Below the pieces are notes generated by a model that saw only the letters and a program-made list of their open reading frames with translations, had not been told where the DNA came from and did not search any database. Below are positions 15,501 to 30,889 of a stretch of DNA of 64,000 nucleotides, piece after piece. Numbering within the stretch: the first letter of the stretch is position 1; the number at the start of each line of letters is the position of its first letter. Source of the DNA: Litomosoides sigmodontis (Eukaryota; Nematoda; Chromadorea; Rhabditida; Onchocercidae); assembly GCA_963070105.1 (NCBI GenBank), contig OY718804.1, positions 3,110,317-3,174,316 of the forward strand, in the 5' to 3' direction. A program made the translations under genes and the position numbers.

Positions 15501-17897
15501 TAATTTCAGGTTACTGCCTGAATCACCATTTTGGTCAATTAGTCACAACAAACATCATACCATAGCAAGGTAATTTTTCTCGTTCAATTCCTTTTTTAGC
15601 TTTTGGTAATGTCCATAATTGAATTTGCTTTTTCCTTTTCCTTCCCATGAAATAGCGACGAATCAAGCAAAGTTGAAGTGAAAAGGTTAAAACATTAATG
15701 AAATTAAGAACTAGCCTTAGAGGATAAAGTTAATCCTTAAATAGCACTTTGGTATTTTTCCATCTATAATTTTTAAATTTAAAATACAGTGTGATTAATT
15801 ATTCATTCATTAAATTTAATAAGAAATAATGAATTATTTTAGATACATCAAAAATGCCTGTCGCTGCAACAATGTAGAAATTGACTTAAGCAAGTGTGAA
15901 TTAGACGTTGAACGATCAAATAAGCAACGTAAATCACGCACTCTACTGGATATTCTTTGCAACAAAGTGGCCGTTTTTCATTTATCCGTTCAGTGCTATG
16001 TGGTGTTCGTTTCATTATTTACTAATTTTTTTCACTCTAATTATTACAAAAAGTCATTTCCTATCCTTCAAATTAATAAAAAAAAAATTTTTGCATTTAT
16101 TAGTTTAGAATTTCAATGAATATAACCTATTGGGCTATGGCATTATTGAGTACAACACTAAGTGACGATAGCTTTACTGGCTATTTCCTGTCTGGTTTTA
16201 TTGAATTACCTGGCGGTTTGCTAGCTGTACTATTATTGCTTAAATTTGGACGACGTATTGTTACTGTATGGTCATTCTCGATGCAATGTATATTACTTAC
16301 ATTAGCTATAAACTTTCCAGGTACCGCTTTGTACCTCGTTTGTCTACCGCTCCTCTTCTCAGGTAATTCACTAATATATCAAATGTAATTGCTATAGGTA
16401 CTGGAATTATACAAACAACAATTGCTGTAGCAGCTAAATTTTTCAACAGTTTTATTTGGGTTGCGCAACCGTTAATGCTTGCGGAAATGAGTCCAACAAC
16501 AGTACGAAATATATTCTACGGGACGGTACAATTCTTTGGTGGTTTTGGTGCTATCGTTGCACCTTACTTGCCGTTACTTGTAAGTTTAGCAGGCGAACAA
16601 TCCTTTGTTATCTAAAAATTTTACTAATAAAACTTGCACAGAAGGAGGTTAAGAGAAAGAAGGTTAGGAGGAAGAGGTGGTAATAAAGTCTTGAAAAACA
16701 AAATTTCTTCCTCATTACTCAAATTTAAATCAATTAATTTACCAAATAAAATTCTTCTTTCAATCTTATCCTACCTATTTCTTCAATCCATTGTTTAAGA
16801 TATAGCAAACAGATTAATTAATTTAACTGAGAAGCAATTATCAATCAATTTTGCTCTTTTCAATTATCGTCATTTGCATTTATTGCTACAACAAACTTCT
16901 TGGGATCAAAACTCTCCAATTGCTCCTCTCTCATTTAATTTTCCATTGTTAAATTTTTTTTTTGTTCTATTTTATTCTTCTCTCCTCTGAAATAACTTCC
17001 TCGTTTTTTTCACGGACAGATGGCGAACTTTTCTTGCTGAATAGATGGGCAACCTTCTAAGTGTTGTGAGGAATGTTTTTTTTTTTCACTCTTTTATCGC
17101 ATTACTTTCAATGTTGCAGAAAAGTATTAGTCCAATAGCGCCACAGGTGACCGTAGCGATAGTTTCCCTTACGGCAGCAATTGTTCTACTCACAGCGCCT
17201 GAGACAAAGGATCGTCCGATGCCAGAAGATGTGAACGATTTCGATCCAGGATGCTTCTTACAACTATTCCGATGTGGAAAACAAAGGAAGCAAAATGATC
17301 TCACCACACAACAGGTTAATCTATCGCTGTTTCCTCTCTTTAATTTAAAAATTTCAATCTTCTCCATCTTTTTCTGTTAAAATTGGACAATCGTTTTTAT
17401 GAGTGACGCCGAAATTACGGTTGGAAAAGTGTTCGTAATAGTCAAAAAGGTCATTCTCGCTAGGAATCGAAAGCATCGCAAGCAATTGTCAAACTTACGT
17501 AACTGTAGTAGTACTAATTTTACTCATAGCACTGAAATAAAAGATTCAAATCCATAATACTTCTGCTATCCACAAAAAAAATACCTCGTAATTTTGACCT
17601 CTAAAAAGAGGACAATGATTTCTGCGTACGTTTGTTTTTTTTTTAATAAAAGATAATTTTTTTTTAATATTTTTTTTAATTTTAATAATAAAATAGATGA
17701 TCAATTCATCGAACAACCAACTGCTTTTTAATATTTTCCATTTATACATTTTTAAGAGCATTTTTCGAAAAAAATTTTAAATTTTAAATTCTGTTACTTC
17801 AAATATTACTACGTTCGGGTTTGCAAAGCAATACTCTTCCAAGTTTTCTTGCACTCAATTAATGTTTTCATAGGTGGAGCGGCTTGAGATCAATTGA
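12542..17897 (+). CDS. SLC22-family organic ion transporter (MFS), with frame conflict at exon 4/5
   Basis: SLC22 proteins are twelve-helix major-facilitator carriers for organic cations, anions or carnitine in the plasma membrane. Proposed exons are 12542-12637, 12840-about 12935, 13160-13279, 13669-13729, 13793-13975, 15038-15234, 15510-15569, 15656-15685, 15843-16004, 16109-16362, 16398-16579, 17120-17314 and 17874-17897, about 550 residues. Landmarks are LLHQFGKYGQYQ at the N-terminus, an N-glycosylatable Cys-containing loop, FNFVCDKKHW, the loop motif LSDLYGRRK after TM2, WRWLYFAISIPS, LLPESPFW, the long cytosolic loop, AEMSPTTVRN and APETKDRPMPEDV after TM12. The 3' end of exon 2 is uncertain. 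Exon 4 ends in phase 1 while exon 5 can only begin in phase 0, so the reading frame does not close. The exon 1/exon 2 region is tandemly duplicated. The substrate cannot be predicted. From exon 5 to the stop the gene looks intact. Confidence 0.88.
12620..12877 (+). repeat. 129 bp tandem duplication spanning an exon 1/intron/exon 2 junction of the SLC22 gene
   Basis: Units 12620-12748 and 12749-12877 are nearly identical, differing at a handful of positions. Each carries the last codons of exon 1, the whole 73 bp intron 1 with donor and acceptor, and the start of exon 2 (MRTCLLLMVPAF). The first copy of exon 2 runs into the second copy of exon 1 and would reach a stop, so the sensible transcript joins 12637 to 12840 and skips the duplicate. 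Confidence 0.85.
14275..14960 (+). repeat. (CTTTA)n pentanucleotide array in SLC22 intron 5
   Basis: About 650 bp of ACTTT/CTTTA units with scattered ACATT and ACTTTT variants, degrading at both edges. It lies inside intron 13976-15037. Being a five-base unit, it keeps two frames open and produces spurious Leu/Tyr/Phe/Thr open frames (14138-14959 and 14226-14903) that should not be annotated. Confidence 0.95.
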
Positions 17898-18154
17898 ACA
17901 AATGCAACTTTCAAAATGGGAATGAAATTGATGCAATGAAGTCAAATACACTTTTATACGATTCAATAATACCTCATAATTTACGGCTATTGAAATTTGT
18001 CAGGCCTGTCAGCAGTCTGTTCATACTTCCACTGCTTTTTATGCTTTTGCCTTCTTCCACTCGAAACTATTCACTATTTCTATTTCTATTTCTACAAGCC
18101 AAAAATCTCATATAAAGTAAGTATAGCAATTAAAGAGAAAAGTTATAATTAAGA

Positions 18155-18160
18155 AATAAA
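18155..18160 (+). other. Candidate polyadenylation signal of the SLC22 gene
   Basis: AATAAA 258 nt after the proposed stop at 17897. Confidence 0.35.
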
Positions 18161-20128
18161 TATTTTCAAAACATTTTTACAACAAATCTTTGAATTTAAC
18201 TTTCAATTTCACGTGTTTGTATATCGATTATTTTTGATAATTTTATCAAATTTGCTCCAAATAGCTCTCTCAGTTAGGCTTCAATTAGCTTTTTATTTCG
18301 ATGTGCATTGTCGTTTGTCACATATTGATCTTTTGAGTACAGTACCTGGGGGACTTACGACTACAGTACCCGAGAGAGAGAGAGTTGTGAAAGAAATTGG
18401 TGTTAATGACAGGAACTTTGGACAGCAAACTTAAGGGAAAAGGGAAGTCCTTAATCATTATTAACTCATGTCACCAACTAAAATTCGATGTGTTATTAAG
18501 CAATAAATGCAAGAAGTTCAAATATATACAGTATTCTATTGCTGTACATGTATAGTACATTATTACCGTATGTATGCGGTATACCATCACCTTAAATTCT
18601 TTCCATATGTTTACCAGAGCGTTCCAATATCAATCTAATATCTGATTGAAATGCTATGCCAACATTTAGTTACTCAAGTCACCAACTAAAATAGGCATAA
18701 CAACAAAAAAAAATCATAAAAATACCATACGCAATACAAAATTATAAACCCGAAAATGCACTTCTGAAAAACAAACATCCACTAAGACTAAATAATTCAA
18801 AATGAATAACTGTAAATGACGAGGAATCATTTTAGTTTGGTTTCAATTTCAATTAAAATCCACTTTCAACACGAAATATATCCCTTATTTTTATGATTAA
18901 ATCATAAGATTACTTTTTTGTATAACTACAATTTAACTGAATTTGTAGTTGGAAATTTTTTTTCAATTAATATTTGTCCATTTTATAGCTTTCTTCATTT
19001 GCATTATTTCAGTTAAATTTTTGCATATTACTGTCATAGTAACAGAATGAAATGAAATCCTTTTGCAAAACGTTAAATGATTGCTAGAATTTCAAAAGCA
19101 TGGAAGCTTTATTCAAACCTTTCCTAGTTGTGATAATAAAATGTCCCTGTTTACTCTACCACCTGCATAGACAATATTATTGTATTACAATATTATGATT
19201 ATCACTGCTGTAATATTCATCGACATCTTCATTCTCCTACAGCTTCATCATTCAATCAAAATTTACTCATTTTCAGACATTACCTTTCTCATAAATAGTT
19301 TTATAAGAATTTTCCATTAACGTATGTCTGACCGAAAAACACTTTAATCTTTACAATATTTTATTCGCCTTTTTTTTAAATTAAAAGAAAAATGCTTCTG
19401 AACTGTTTTAGGTTTTAATGAGAGGAAAAGATTATTGTCCACCTAAATGGGTAATAATAAATTTTATAAAGCGAATTTGGATCCTGCAATTTAAAATTTA
19501 ATGTTGCTGCAATTGGTAGATAACTCATTGCAGCACATATTACCGTCGATTTGATGACAATGATAAGATTTGAAATTGTAAGAAGGAAATTTTTGTTTGA
19601 AATATATGGTTAATAATATGGATGATTTCATGAACGATTTAAGTAATTCTCAAAGTTATGAATGCTTCAGGAACATATTTTACATTTCACACGTATCACT
19701 TTAAATTATACAAAATGTTGAATTGTACGTGTCATTCAATTGCAAAAATTTCATCTGTAAATGATGTTGACGTCTGTCACGGCGGTGTTTCGCCCATCGA
19801 TCTATTTCTGCCAAGGTCAGTGTGACAACAAATGAATGAACGATTGTGTGCGCGGAATGAATTTTGCTATATTTATTGAAATTGGTCAACTGGCGATTGA
19901 TACAATTTCAACATCATTCTCCTTCCAGGTGGAACCTCGGCCACGATGTTAGCAGTGCTATCGTTTGAAATCAATCGATACTCTGTGCCGTTTCATTTTT
20001 CCGTTTCACCCCATTTAACTTTAACTATCTTGCTGCTCTAATCGGAAAATTCTGGTTTGCTCTACTCTTATTGCACAGCCACTAGCATATTTCACATTCA
20101 CTGATGAACTAGGTCACAGCACAAAATT

Positions 20129-20208
20129 TTTTCTCTTTCTCTCTCTCTTTTTCTCTTCCTCTCTCTCTCCCTCTCTCTGAATGTATTCAACATTCATTGT
20201 TCATACAA

Positions 20209-20258
<50 letters not shown>
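20129..20258. repeat. Pyrimidine tract followed by (AT)n
   Basis: CT-rich DNA at 20129-20180, then about 50 bp of pure AT alternation at 20209-20258. Confidence 0.9.
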
Positions 20259-20260
<2 letters not shown>

Positions 20261-21126
20261 TCTTATGGAGTAGATGACAAGAGATCACCTCTTGAAATTT
20301 TTGGAGAAAATTTAGACTTTGGTGCAAAAATAGATCTCAAAATATTTTTTTATTTTAGAACTACAATTAGCATAGAAAATAAGTAGTGAATTTAATATAG
20401 TATAATTAGAATATGTTGATTTTAAAAAATTTTATGATAATTTTGATCATGCTACCAAATTGATTGAATAATATACATTCAAAGATATGAGGGATAGCTT
20501 TAAAAGATTTTTGAAATTTCAACAATATGTTTTTTGCATGCTATGCAAATTAGTAGTAGTAGTAGTAGTGGTAATGATAACTGATAGTGAAGAGGTATGT
20601 ATCGTTTCCTTGATTTTTTAGGTGTTTCATCGTAAGGCTGGTTTGCTCACATTTTTCTTTCTCATCGTGATAGGAGGAGAAGGAGGAGGAATCAGGGCGA
20701 AATTTCCATTTCTTCTTCATTGTCTGGTAATTTCTTGTCTATTTAATCTTTAAAAAAAAAATCTTTTTTTTGCCTATTTACATCGCTGACATTTTCTCAT
20801 CAAAAATTTTAGCAATTTAAACAACAGAAAAAAAAACCTTTTTCTCATGCAATCGAAATAATTAATCATTTAATGATTTCATGAAATTTCTCATCTCTCA
20901 CTAGCATATTTTTTCCATTAGAATTTTAATTTCATCTTGCTAATATACTTGAGTTCCACAAATTTATACTTTAGACTTCCTACTAATTGCATTAATTACT
21001 AGCAGACTGTCCAAGATGATCGATTTGGAAGTGAAAGTTAGAGGATATGATCTGTTAAATAGTAGCAATGATCAATTTGTGTAAAGTGAAATTAGAAGAA
21101 AAATGCGCTATTTACAAGTACCACAC

Positions 21127-21127
<1 letters not shown>

Positions 21128-21175
<48 letters not shown>

Positions 21176-21205
21176 ATACATACACATACATATACATACA
21201 CACAC
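21128..21205 (+). repeat. (CA)n / (CATA)n tract
   Basis: (CA) runs to about 21170, then CATACA variants continue to about 21205. Confidence 0.9.
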
Positions 21206-21746
21206 AATCAATTTTCGTTTCAAACGATAAACCATAAAGAAGAAATAAAAGGGAGAAATGCAGCATTATGAGAAAATTTCTTGTTCCATGGTTGATGGGT
21301 ATGTATGGAAGGCACTAAACTAACTAACTAATTAATTAATTCACTGCAAAATTTAGGAATGAAAATGAATTGTTGTAACGCATCGAAAAACAACATTTTT
21401 CTCGTTTGTTTCTTTCAAATGATCAATTTCTATTTTTATCTTTCATTCAATGATCACAGAGTTGTGCTGTTTTCTTTCCCCTTCTCCTTTTTTTGTTGTT
21501 TACCGTTGATAAACTTTTTGTGTAATTTTGAATAGAAATATTTTTTTTCATTTTAAAATTTTGAAAATTTCCCAGCTTATATCATGTACTCGTCCTCATT
21601 GACTAGTTAATATTGTGAGACTAGAACTAGGTAATAAACTGTTTGAAAGTTTCATTTTAAATTTTTAATAAATAAATGCTTAAATTGTTTGCGTAGGTAA
21701 GCAGAGGAGGAGAAAAAACAACAATTTCGTTGTTCATGTAGTTTGC

Positions 21747-21769
21747 AGAGAGAGAGAGAGAGAGAGAGA
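21747..21769 (+). repeat. (GA)n tract
   Basis: Pure GA dinucleotide run of about 23 bp. Confidence 0.9.
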
Positions 21770-24259
21770 AGTTACATTTCATAAAAATCATCTTTCTTGT
21801 CTTCTATAGAGTTAAACAAAAGTGGACGAAATTAAAATGAATGAATTATTCAACTTCGAGTTGTGAGCTTTTTTTCGCTACAAAAATTAACTTTTTTCAA
21901 TTTCCTTGATTCTACTACTTTTTTATTTATTACTTTTATTCCTTCACATCTTCTGAATCTTCTCCTAAATGCTCGTCTTATGTTGGAGAAATAAAATGAG
22001 AAGTGGGTGATTTGCAAAAGTTTTCCATTTCCCGTAAATGCAAAGAAAATTCCATTTCACGTCTTACTCAATCTATCATAGTTGCTTGGATAATAGCAAA
22101 AGTTTTTAAGCCTTCCACAACTTTCTGCGAATAAAAATTAATTTAGATTAGTTAGTAAAATGGAAAATTGAAATTATTATCCTTTCGAAATTAGGGCTAA
22201 GAGTTACTAGCTAGAAGTTAATATTAATTAATGAAGCATTTATGCACTTTTTCAAAAAAAAATATTTCAAACATTTGCAGTGTCAAAAAAGCCATTTAAC
22301 TAAAGGGTTGACAAGTGTCATTTTCTTTTGTTGCATGATTAACTGACGTATTCTCGTGTGAGCGGAGAAAGTGAAAGCGACAAATGCGCTCACACTGAAG
22401 AAGCTTTTTCAGTTTACAACAAACGAGAAAGCCTATACCTCTCCTACTCTCTCACATCTATTTGTTTATCCTCCAGTCACGCCACCGTACCTCTCATTCC
22501 CCACTCCTCCATCACTTCCTCTCCTACTTCACTCACAAATACATCACCAATATGTGCCACGTCAAAATAACGTCTCCCAAAATCATTCCACGGTACTGGC
22601 AAGTCTACCACCAAAAGTAGCTAATCAATAAATAATAGGTAATCAGTGTTTGCTAATCAAACACTTCCAAATTTAGCGAATCAACCACTAACCTAAGGTT
22701 TGAGCACCGTTTGCTAAATTTTCAATCCGGAGTGGATGATAATGAAGTTAGTTTTTTTAGTTTGCAGCGATCAGTTGTGAATACGTTCTCTGAATTAAAA
22801 TGTTTGAAGTCCTCTGTTCTACATCGCAATTGCTTTCAGCAATTGTTTATATCATCATACTAAATTGATAAATTGAAAATGAAATAATTGCTGATATTGA
22901 TAATCGATCAGACGGAATGTTTTATTTATCAAGTATTTGATTTCCCACATTGTTTACTTTTGTCGATCACTTATACGCGATGTAATTCCAGTTATTTGAG
23001 TAGTAAATAGTCGAAATTTCAATCGTTATGCGACGATGTTGTAGCTGATGATTTCAGAGTAAATTTTATATTGTCTAATCGACGAAGTTGTTTCGAATGT
23101 GGCAAATGTTGCAGGATTACTTAGGTAAATGTTGTTCAGAAACAATAAACATTTTGCAAAATGCAGCAGCAAAAGTTATGCCAATGAAGTTTTCATTGAA
23201 TTACAAGTCTCATTCTCAATGTTAATTAGATGCTTCGAGTTATCAAGCAGAGAGGAGCGGTAGAGTTGAAAAGCATTGGAATGTGAACCTGAAATTAACC
23301 AATCAAAGGGTAAACAGCAAATAAGACTACGTCATTTACACTCTCACAAATTAATGCACTTCATTTTCCTGCTTACTTTCTCCAATTGAAAGATAATTTG
23401 ATTTCGAATCACCCCCCTCTGCGATAAGACAGGATTGAAATTATCGTCAGTTCAAAAAGTGAACAGCAAGCGCTAGCTCATCAACATTGTTACAAATTCA
23501 ATGCAAAAATAAATTTTCATTAAAAAAAATCACCTGAGAGAAAGATGGTGGCGATGATGATGATTTATTAAAATTTATTATCTTATCCTGCATACTGCGG
23601 TTGTTTTGATGGGAGGAATTTGTTTTTTTTTCTTGAATGAAATCATCCTGAAGTAGTGGTTACCGAGCGGGAGGGGAAATTCAGCTTTGTCATCAATTCT
23701 CAACCGTGCTGCCATCAATTTAACTAATTTTTATTTTAATTTATCAGTTGGACCATTTAAACAAGGAAGCAATCGAATTCTTTACTTTCTTGCAATACCA
23801 CAAGAGGCAAAGAGAGAGAGAGAGAGGAAAAGTGAAAGAAGAAAGAGAGAGTTGAAGCATGCAGCAAATATCGTTACAGTCACGTTACAGTTTTTCTTTT
23901 TCTGAACTTTCATATTGATTAAAATTTTAGATTGAAATTTTATGGAATTTTAAACATTTAATTATGTTCAAAATATTACAGGTAGTTCTGTCTTGCTTGC
24001 TATATATATTAACATATATTGGTGCTTAACTGTAACGCTCTGTTTTTTTCTTTGCCATCGAAATGCAGTAGAATTCATTCATTACATTACAATTTTATCA
24101 ATTTTATCGATGGAAAGATTAATTGCTCGAGTTGAAAGGAAAACTTTATGTGAAAAGTAAAATTATTATATGAAATGAAAGTAGGCTTGAAACGTATAGG
24201 ATTTTCTGTCATTAAAATAGATGAGCATAGATATAAGCAAATTTTTTGACCACTATTTT

Positions 24260-25870
<1,611 letters not shown>

Positions 25871-27337
25871 TTATAATTTTAGTTTTTACAAGAAAGAGAC
25901 TGGGCTAGTTTCGTAGAGGAGTGGAAAGAGGAAGAGAGTGAGGTTTGCTGTTTGTTTGTTTGTTTGTTTGTTCAGAAAGAGAAGAAAGGAAGAACAACAA
26001 CAACAACGTGTCGCAGAGCGCTCATTTCACTCCTCCGTCCTCCTTCCTCTTCCTTCTGTCCAACTATCAGCCACTCACTCATTCACCACTGACTGACTCC
26101 TCAATCCCTCAATTCTCCAATCGCTGTTACTGTTCCTCCTCAATTATAAATTTCAAATGAGAATTCTTATCAAAATATCAAATTTTGGTGTAATTTTAAT
26201 ACAATATTAAATTTTAATCTAACATCAAATCAATATCAAATTTAAGACATTTTAATATAATAAATCAAATTTTAAATAATTACTATAACAACTAGTTAGA
26301 GTGACTTAATTTATTGTTGCAATTTATTACAGTTATTGTTTTTTTAGCAATAAAAAAAGAAAAGCGCTTAAGATGTTTAAATAAACTGTGAAAAAAGAAA
26401 AAAATTTTCGTTTGGTTTTTTTTGGATTTAAATACTGTGATAACTTTTAGTGAAAAATTATTTGAAAAATAATTTTAGATTTTTTTTGTCTTTTGAATTC
26501 ATTCCTTCATCTAGTACTGATTGATAAAAGGAAATTTTTTTTACCATTAATTTATATATCTACCAGGCAACTGCTTTTCTTAACTATTACTGCTAAATAA
26601 AGAAGGAAAAAAACAGGTAAATACAAGTAAATGTGCTTTGAATCATTTATCGATTGATTGTTTGATTGATTGATTAATTAATTAGCAGAATATTTTGACC
26701 ATTTAGTGGGCAATAGAAGTGGAAAATAAAATTTTGAATGATGAAATTCATGTTGGAATGTGGAATAAAAATTAAAATAAAGTTATAGTAAATATCATTC
26801 TTTAGTTATTATTTGTTGATAACTAATGATGCACATTCCCTTCCTCTAATATATAAATTTTACTTTCTCATTGACAAAAGCAGTTCTTCCATTTGATTAA
26901 TGTTAACTTACAGCAACCCAATGCTCTCCGAATTCAACATGTGCTTGGATTTATGCAATTTTTTAATCATTTTGATAGATGATAGATAGGAAACTGTCTT
27001 GAAAGGAAAAGAAACTTTCGATGATCGGAAATTAAAACAAATACGGTTCGTTTTTCACAGACCAAAAAAAAGGTGCCTTTTCAAATGAAAAGACAGTTCT
27101 CATCGGTGCGCTCTTATCATTCTTTTCCTGAACGAACGAAGTTTTATTTCGTTTGATGAAATGAGGAAAATGTTAAATTACTGTTTTCTGTCTATTCATG
27201 CAGTGAGTGTTGTAGATCTTACTCGTTCAAAAAAAAGAAGAAAAAAAGGAACTGTATAATTTTCATGAAGTAATGAAATAAGACGAACTGAATTTAAAAT
27301 GGGCACTGCATTTGATTGAATTCCATAAGAAAAAAAA

Positions 27338-27414
27338 AGTTTTATCAAATATATAGAGTAGATTTATAGTTTCCGTGAAAAGTTTTATCAAATATATAGA
27401 ATAGATTTATGGTT
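27338..27414. repeat. 43 bp tandem duplication
   Basis: Two copies of a segment containing TTTTATCAAATATATAGA, offset by 43 bp, differing at two positions in the shared part. Confidence 0.8.
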
Positions 27415-27710
27415 GTTTTTTTTTCTTTCTTTGAATTATATACTTTGGGTAATTTATCTAAAATTGCCAATTTATAATTTCCATTTGTCTTTGAATTAAC
27501 TAAATAAATATTTTCCTTGTTGCCTACTGCATGTTTCTTTTTCTGTTTCAATAAATTTGACGTGAAAATCCACACGTACTAATACAACTGGTTCCTAAAA
27601 CAAGATTTTTATTACTGCTAGTCATTTAATCATATTCATTTCCAATCTCCGATTTCATTCATATGTTTTTGTTGATTGTACATTTCTAATTCAATTTGTA
27701 TATAATTTTC

Positions 27711-27711
27711 A
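27711..27711 (+). promoter_or_regulatory. Candidate trans-splice acceptor of the kinase gene
   Basis: AATTTTCAG ends at about this position, 113 bp before the proposed ATG, with no upstream exon identified. An out-of-frame ATG at 27811 lies between the acceptor and the proposed start. Confidence 0.35.
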
Positions 27712-27823
27712 GAGAGAGCAAAATATAACACTTCAAAATTCCTTGAAGCACCGCTGAATCGCGGGGTTTGAAGAAGGAGCCGAAAACCTGTCCTCTCCTT
27801 CCTCCACCAAATGACATCCCACT

Positions 27824-30800
27824 ATGGCAGCACACATCGCTAGGAAAGTGAAGAAACTTGCAACAGCACATTTGTACAATCTTAAAGTACTCCTAAACGG
27901 TACTTCTTTTTCCGCAACAACACGAATTGCTAAATTAATTTAAATTCAAAATGTACAAATTTCTGAATTAATTCAAATTTAAAAAAAAAAAAAAAAAAAA
28001 AACGTTATATCGAATACTGTAGAATTAGACGAACATATTTTATAATTGCATTAAACTGCATTTTTTTTTTGTAATGAAATGAATCCTTTTTTTCCTGCAA
28101 CTGGTTGAGTGTACTTAGTTGGTGGAAACACTACGAAATATCGTAGTGGAAGATTTAAATTTTTAATGAAATTTAAACAAAATGATAAAATTAAAAATTA
28201 TCCGTACAAACAGAAAGTATTAAGTGGAGGGAGCTAGCAGCGGCAACATGCATGAATTACTTTTCATTGGTAATATTATCAAAATTTTAGGTCGTAGTTT
28301 GTCAAATTTCAAGAAGCGTTATAAGCTTAAAGGAGAACTTGGACGTGGTGGTTTTGGCGTGGTTTATCGTGGAATTCGGATATGTGATGAGCTTCCGGTT
28401 GCTATTAAATTCATCGATCGAGATCAAGTGCGAAATTTCGGAAAGGTAACATCTAGTCCTATCAATTCATGCAACTTTAAATCTAAATTTAAATTTGTAA
28501 ATTTTGTTATTAGTTATTTTTTTTTAAGACGCCATATGCTAACATCTCTTTCAGCTAGAAAATGAACGATTACCAATGGAAATTTGTATGTTAGCACGAT
28601 GTGTGAATGTACCGGGAGTGATCAAATTATTGGACTGGTACAGTACGCCGGAAGGTTTTTTGATCGTAATGACGCGTCCATACCCGTGTATTGATCTCTT
28701 CGATTTCATCAAAAGTCACAAAAAGTTAGATGAAGATGTAGGCTTAACGTGATTAAAATATTGATTTTTTTCTAAATAAATTGTTCGACGATTGAATCAC
28801 ATAGAAATGACATAGCTGAAATCAGAAAAAAAAAATTTACTTCAACAATTATCATTCCATTTAGCAGTATGAATGCGATACTGTAATGCTGGAAAGATTC
28901 AAATTAAAAAAAAAAAAAAAACCTATAATTTATTGAAATTTTTTTTACAGCTTGCACGATTTTTGTTTCGACAAGTAGCGCTGACTATTCGTGATTGTGC
29001 TCGACAAAAAGTATTACATCGTGATCTCAAGGTTTGTATACTGCATGAAAATAATATTCGTGTATATTTTTCAAAAATTTACCCATCTTAAGTGAATGTA
29101 TTTTCTGATAAAACTAATTTTCAATTCAAATGTAATTCTGAAATATCTTGCAGAAATGACAGTTGAACAGGTGAGAAAACGATAAGCAAATTAATGAACT
29201 ATAGCACACCGGAAATGCTAGCTATTTGTTGTTGTAGTGAAAATTTTTTTGCAAACTAATTAGTTTCAATTAAATTTTTAGACGAATAATTGCAGGACGA
29301 AAATATAGTGATTGATTTAGTGAACGGTGAAACATCTTTGGTTGATTTTGGTGCTGCAACTTTGCTAAAGAAAAATCACTACACTGATTTTCAGGGTATT
29401 TGTTTAATTTTAGTGAGAATTTAATTTTCGCTAAACAACATATTTAGTTCAAATTATTGCCTATCACTTTTGGTATTTCCTTCAATCGCGATATTACCAG
29501 CATGTTCAGAGCGGTAAAGTAATAACGACAGGAGTATTTTAGCAGAAATCGTCGGATCTTTTCAGGAACCCGTTTGTACTGTCCACCGGAATGGTTTTTG
29601 CACTCGATCTATTTGGGTCGAGAAGCAGCGGTCTGGTCACTAGGGGTCCTTCTCTACAATATGCTCAACGGCAGACTGCCATTTCGTAATGAAAAGGAGA
29701 TTTGTACATCACATTTAGTAGGACCATTGCCGTTCTATGCACAAGTTAGCAAAAGTAAGTTTTAGAAGTGAAAATAAAGTGTGAGAATGAATGCAATAAC
29801 TAAAGCGACACTTTTCTGTATTTCCAAATTTCATTTTATAGTCTTTAATATTTTTAAATTAAAAATCAATACAAATTCTTAGTTCTAGGAGACAGTTCAA
29901 TGTTTTGCGCCTAACTTTCATTGCATTCGATGAAGTTAAATGTTGAGAGATTTCTTTTTTCTAATGTAAAAATTAACTTCGCGTTTAGGTGCTATGGATT
30001 TAATCAATCAGTGTTTACGATTTGAGCCGAATAATCGATGCAGTTTGGATGCAATTTTGAAGCATTCATGGATACGAGCTCCGTGTGCTGATTGGTGTAC
30101 GCTGATAGATCGGCTATATCAGGAAAATCCACCTGATGATCAGCAACAGTGTGATGCTATCTGCGTGGATCACTTATCCAAGGAGCAAGTAGAATCAAGG
30201 TAAATTTTATTGCACTAGAAATGAATGAATACTTCTGATGATTTTTTGACAAGGTTAGAAAAAAAAAAAATTGGTACGTACATAAAGCAAGTATACGTGT
30301 ACATGTTTACACCTACTTCATGCATTAGTCATTTTTTTTTTCATAATAATTTTACTGACTGAATTCGGTTTTCAGCTACTCTGAATCGGGTGTCGGGAGC
30401 ACATCAAGCTTTAGTCTATCCACGTCATCATCATTCATGACACGTTGTCATCGAGGTGAGCTAGAAGCACGTGGTATGATTGCTGGACCGTCATGGCGTC
30501 GTAACGATTGTTGCTATCAACGTTGGGAGAGAATGCAAGCGTGTCACTCAATCGGTGAGTCGTCGTCGTCAGCGCTGAACACGCACGATGACTTAATGAA
30601 GATGGTTTATCAACAGCGGAATACTTCCACTGGTCGAGCAAATAAAACACAATCCATCAATCGTCCGTCTGCTTTCGCTCCTCAATTCACTTTTTCACGC
30701 ATGCAAAATCCGCAAGAGAGCAACTGTACACGATCCAGTGCTTTAGGACTGTTAACTAGGAAGAAATGTTCCATCGATTCGGGACATCAGTCGGCGCTTC

Positions 30801-30889
30801 TCTCACCACCACCACCACCACAAATACTACCGAAACCATCCAGTCATGCAAGCTTTAATGGGAGAACAGGTGGAGTACTGGTATTTTAA
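27824..30889 (+). CDS. prk: PIM-related serine/threonine kinase
   Basis: PIM kinases are constitutively active Ser/Thr kinases; nematodes carry PIM-related PRK-1 and PRK-2. Eight phase-consistent exons, 27824-27899, 28291-28445, 28555-28737, 28951-29031, 29296-29395, 29566-29754, 29989-30199 and 30376-30889, give 502 residues. Visible motifs are the glycine loop GRGGFG (43-48), VAIK with Lys65, helix-C Glu86, the PIM-type proline hinge RPYP (118-121) before IDLFDFI, HRDLKDEN (161-168), DFG (182-184), YTDFQGTRLYCPPEW and AAVWSLGVLLYNMLNGRLPF. All catalytic residues are present. The C-terminal 170 residues are low-complexity, Ser-rich, with a short Pro run, and unlike mammalian PIM, which ends soon after the kinase domain. 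The first exon rests on phase (AAC G|GT) and a modest donor; the alternative start is the ATG at 28248, contiguous with the kinase exon. The protein may differ in its first 26 residues. Confidence 0.93.

Noticed and set aside
27686..27871. Minus-strand Cys/Gly-rich frame
   Set aside because: It is the antisense of the proposed 5' exon of the kinase gene, which has phase-compatible joining to the kinase domain.
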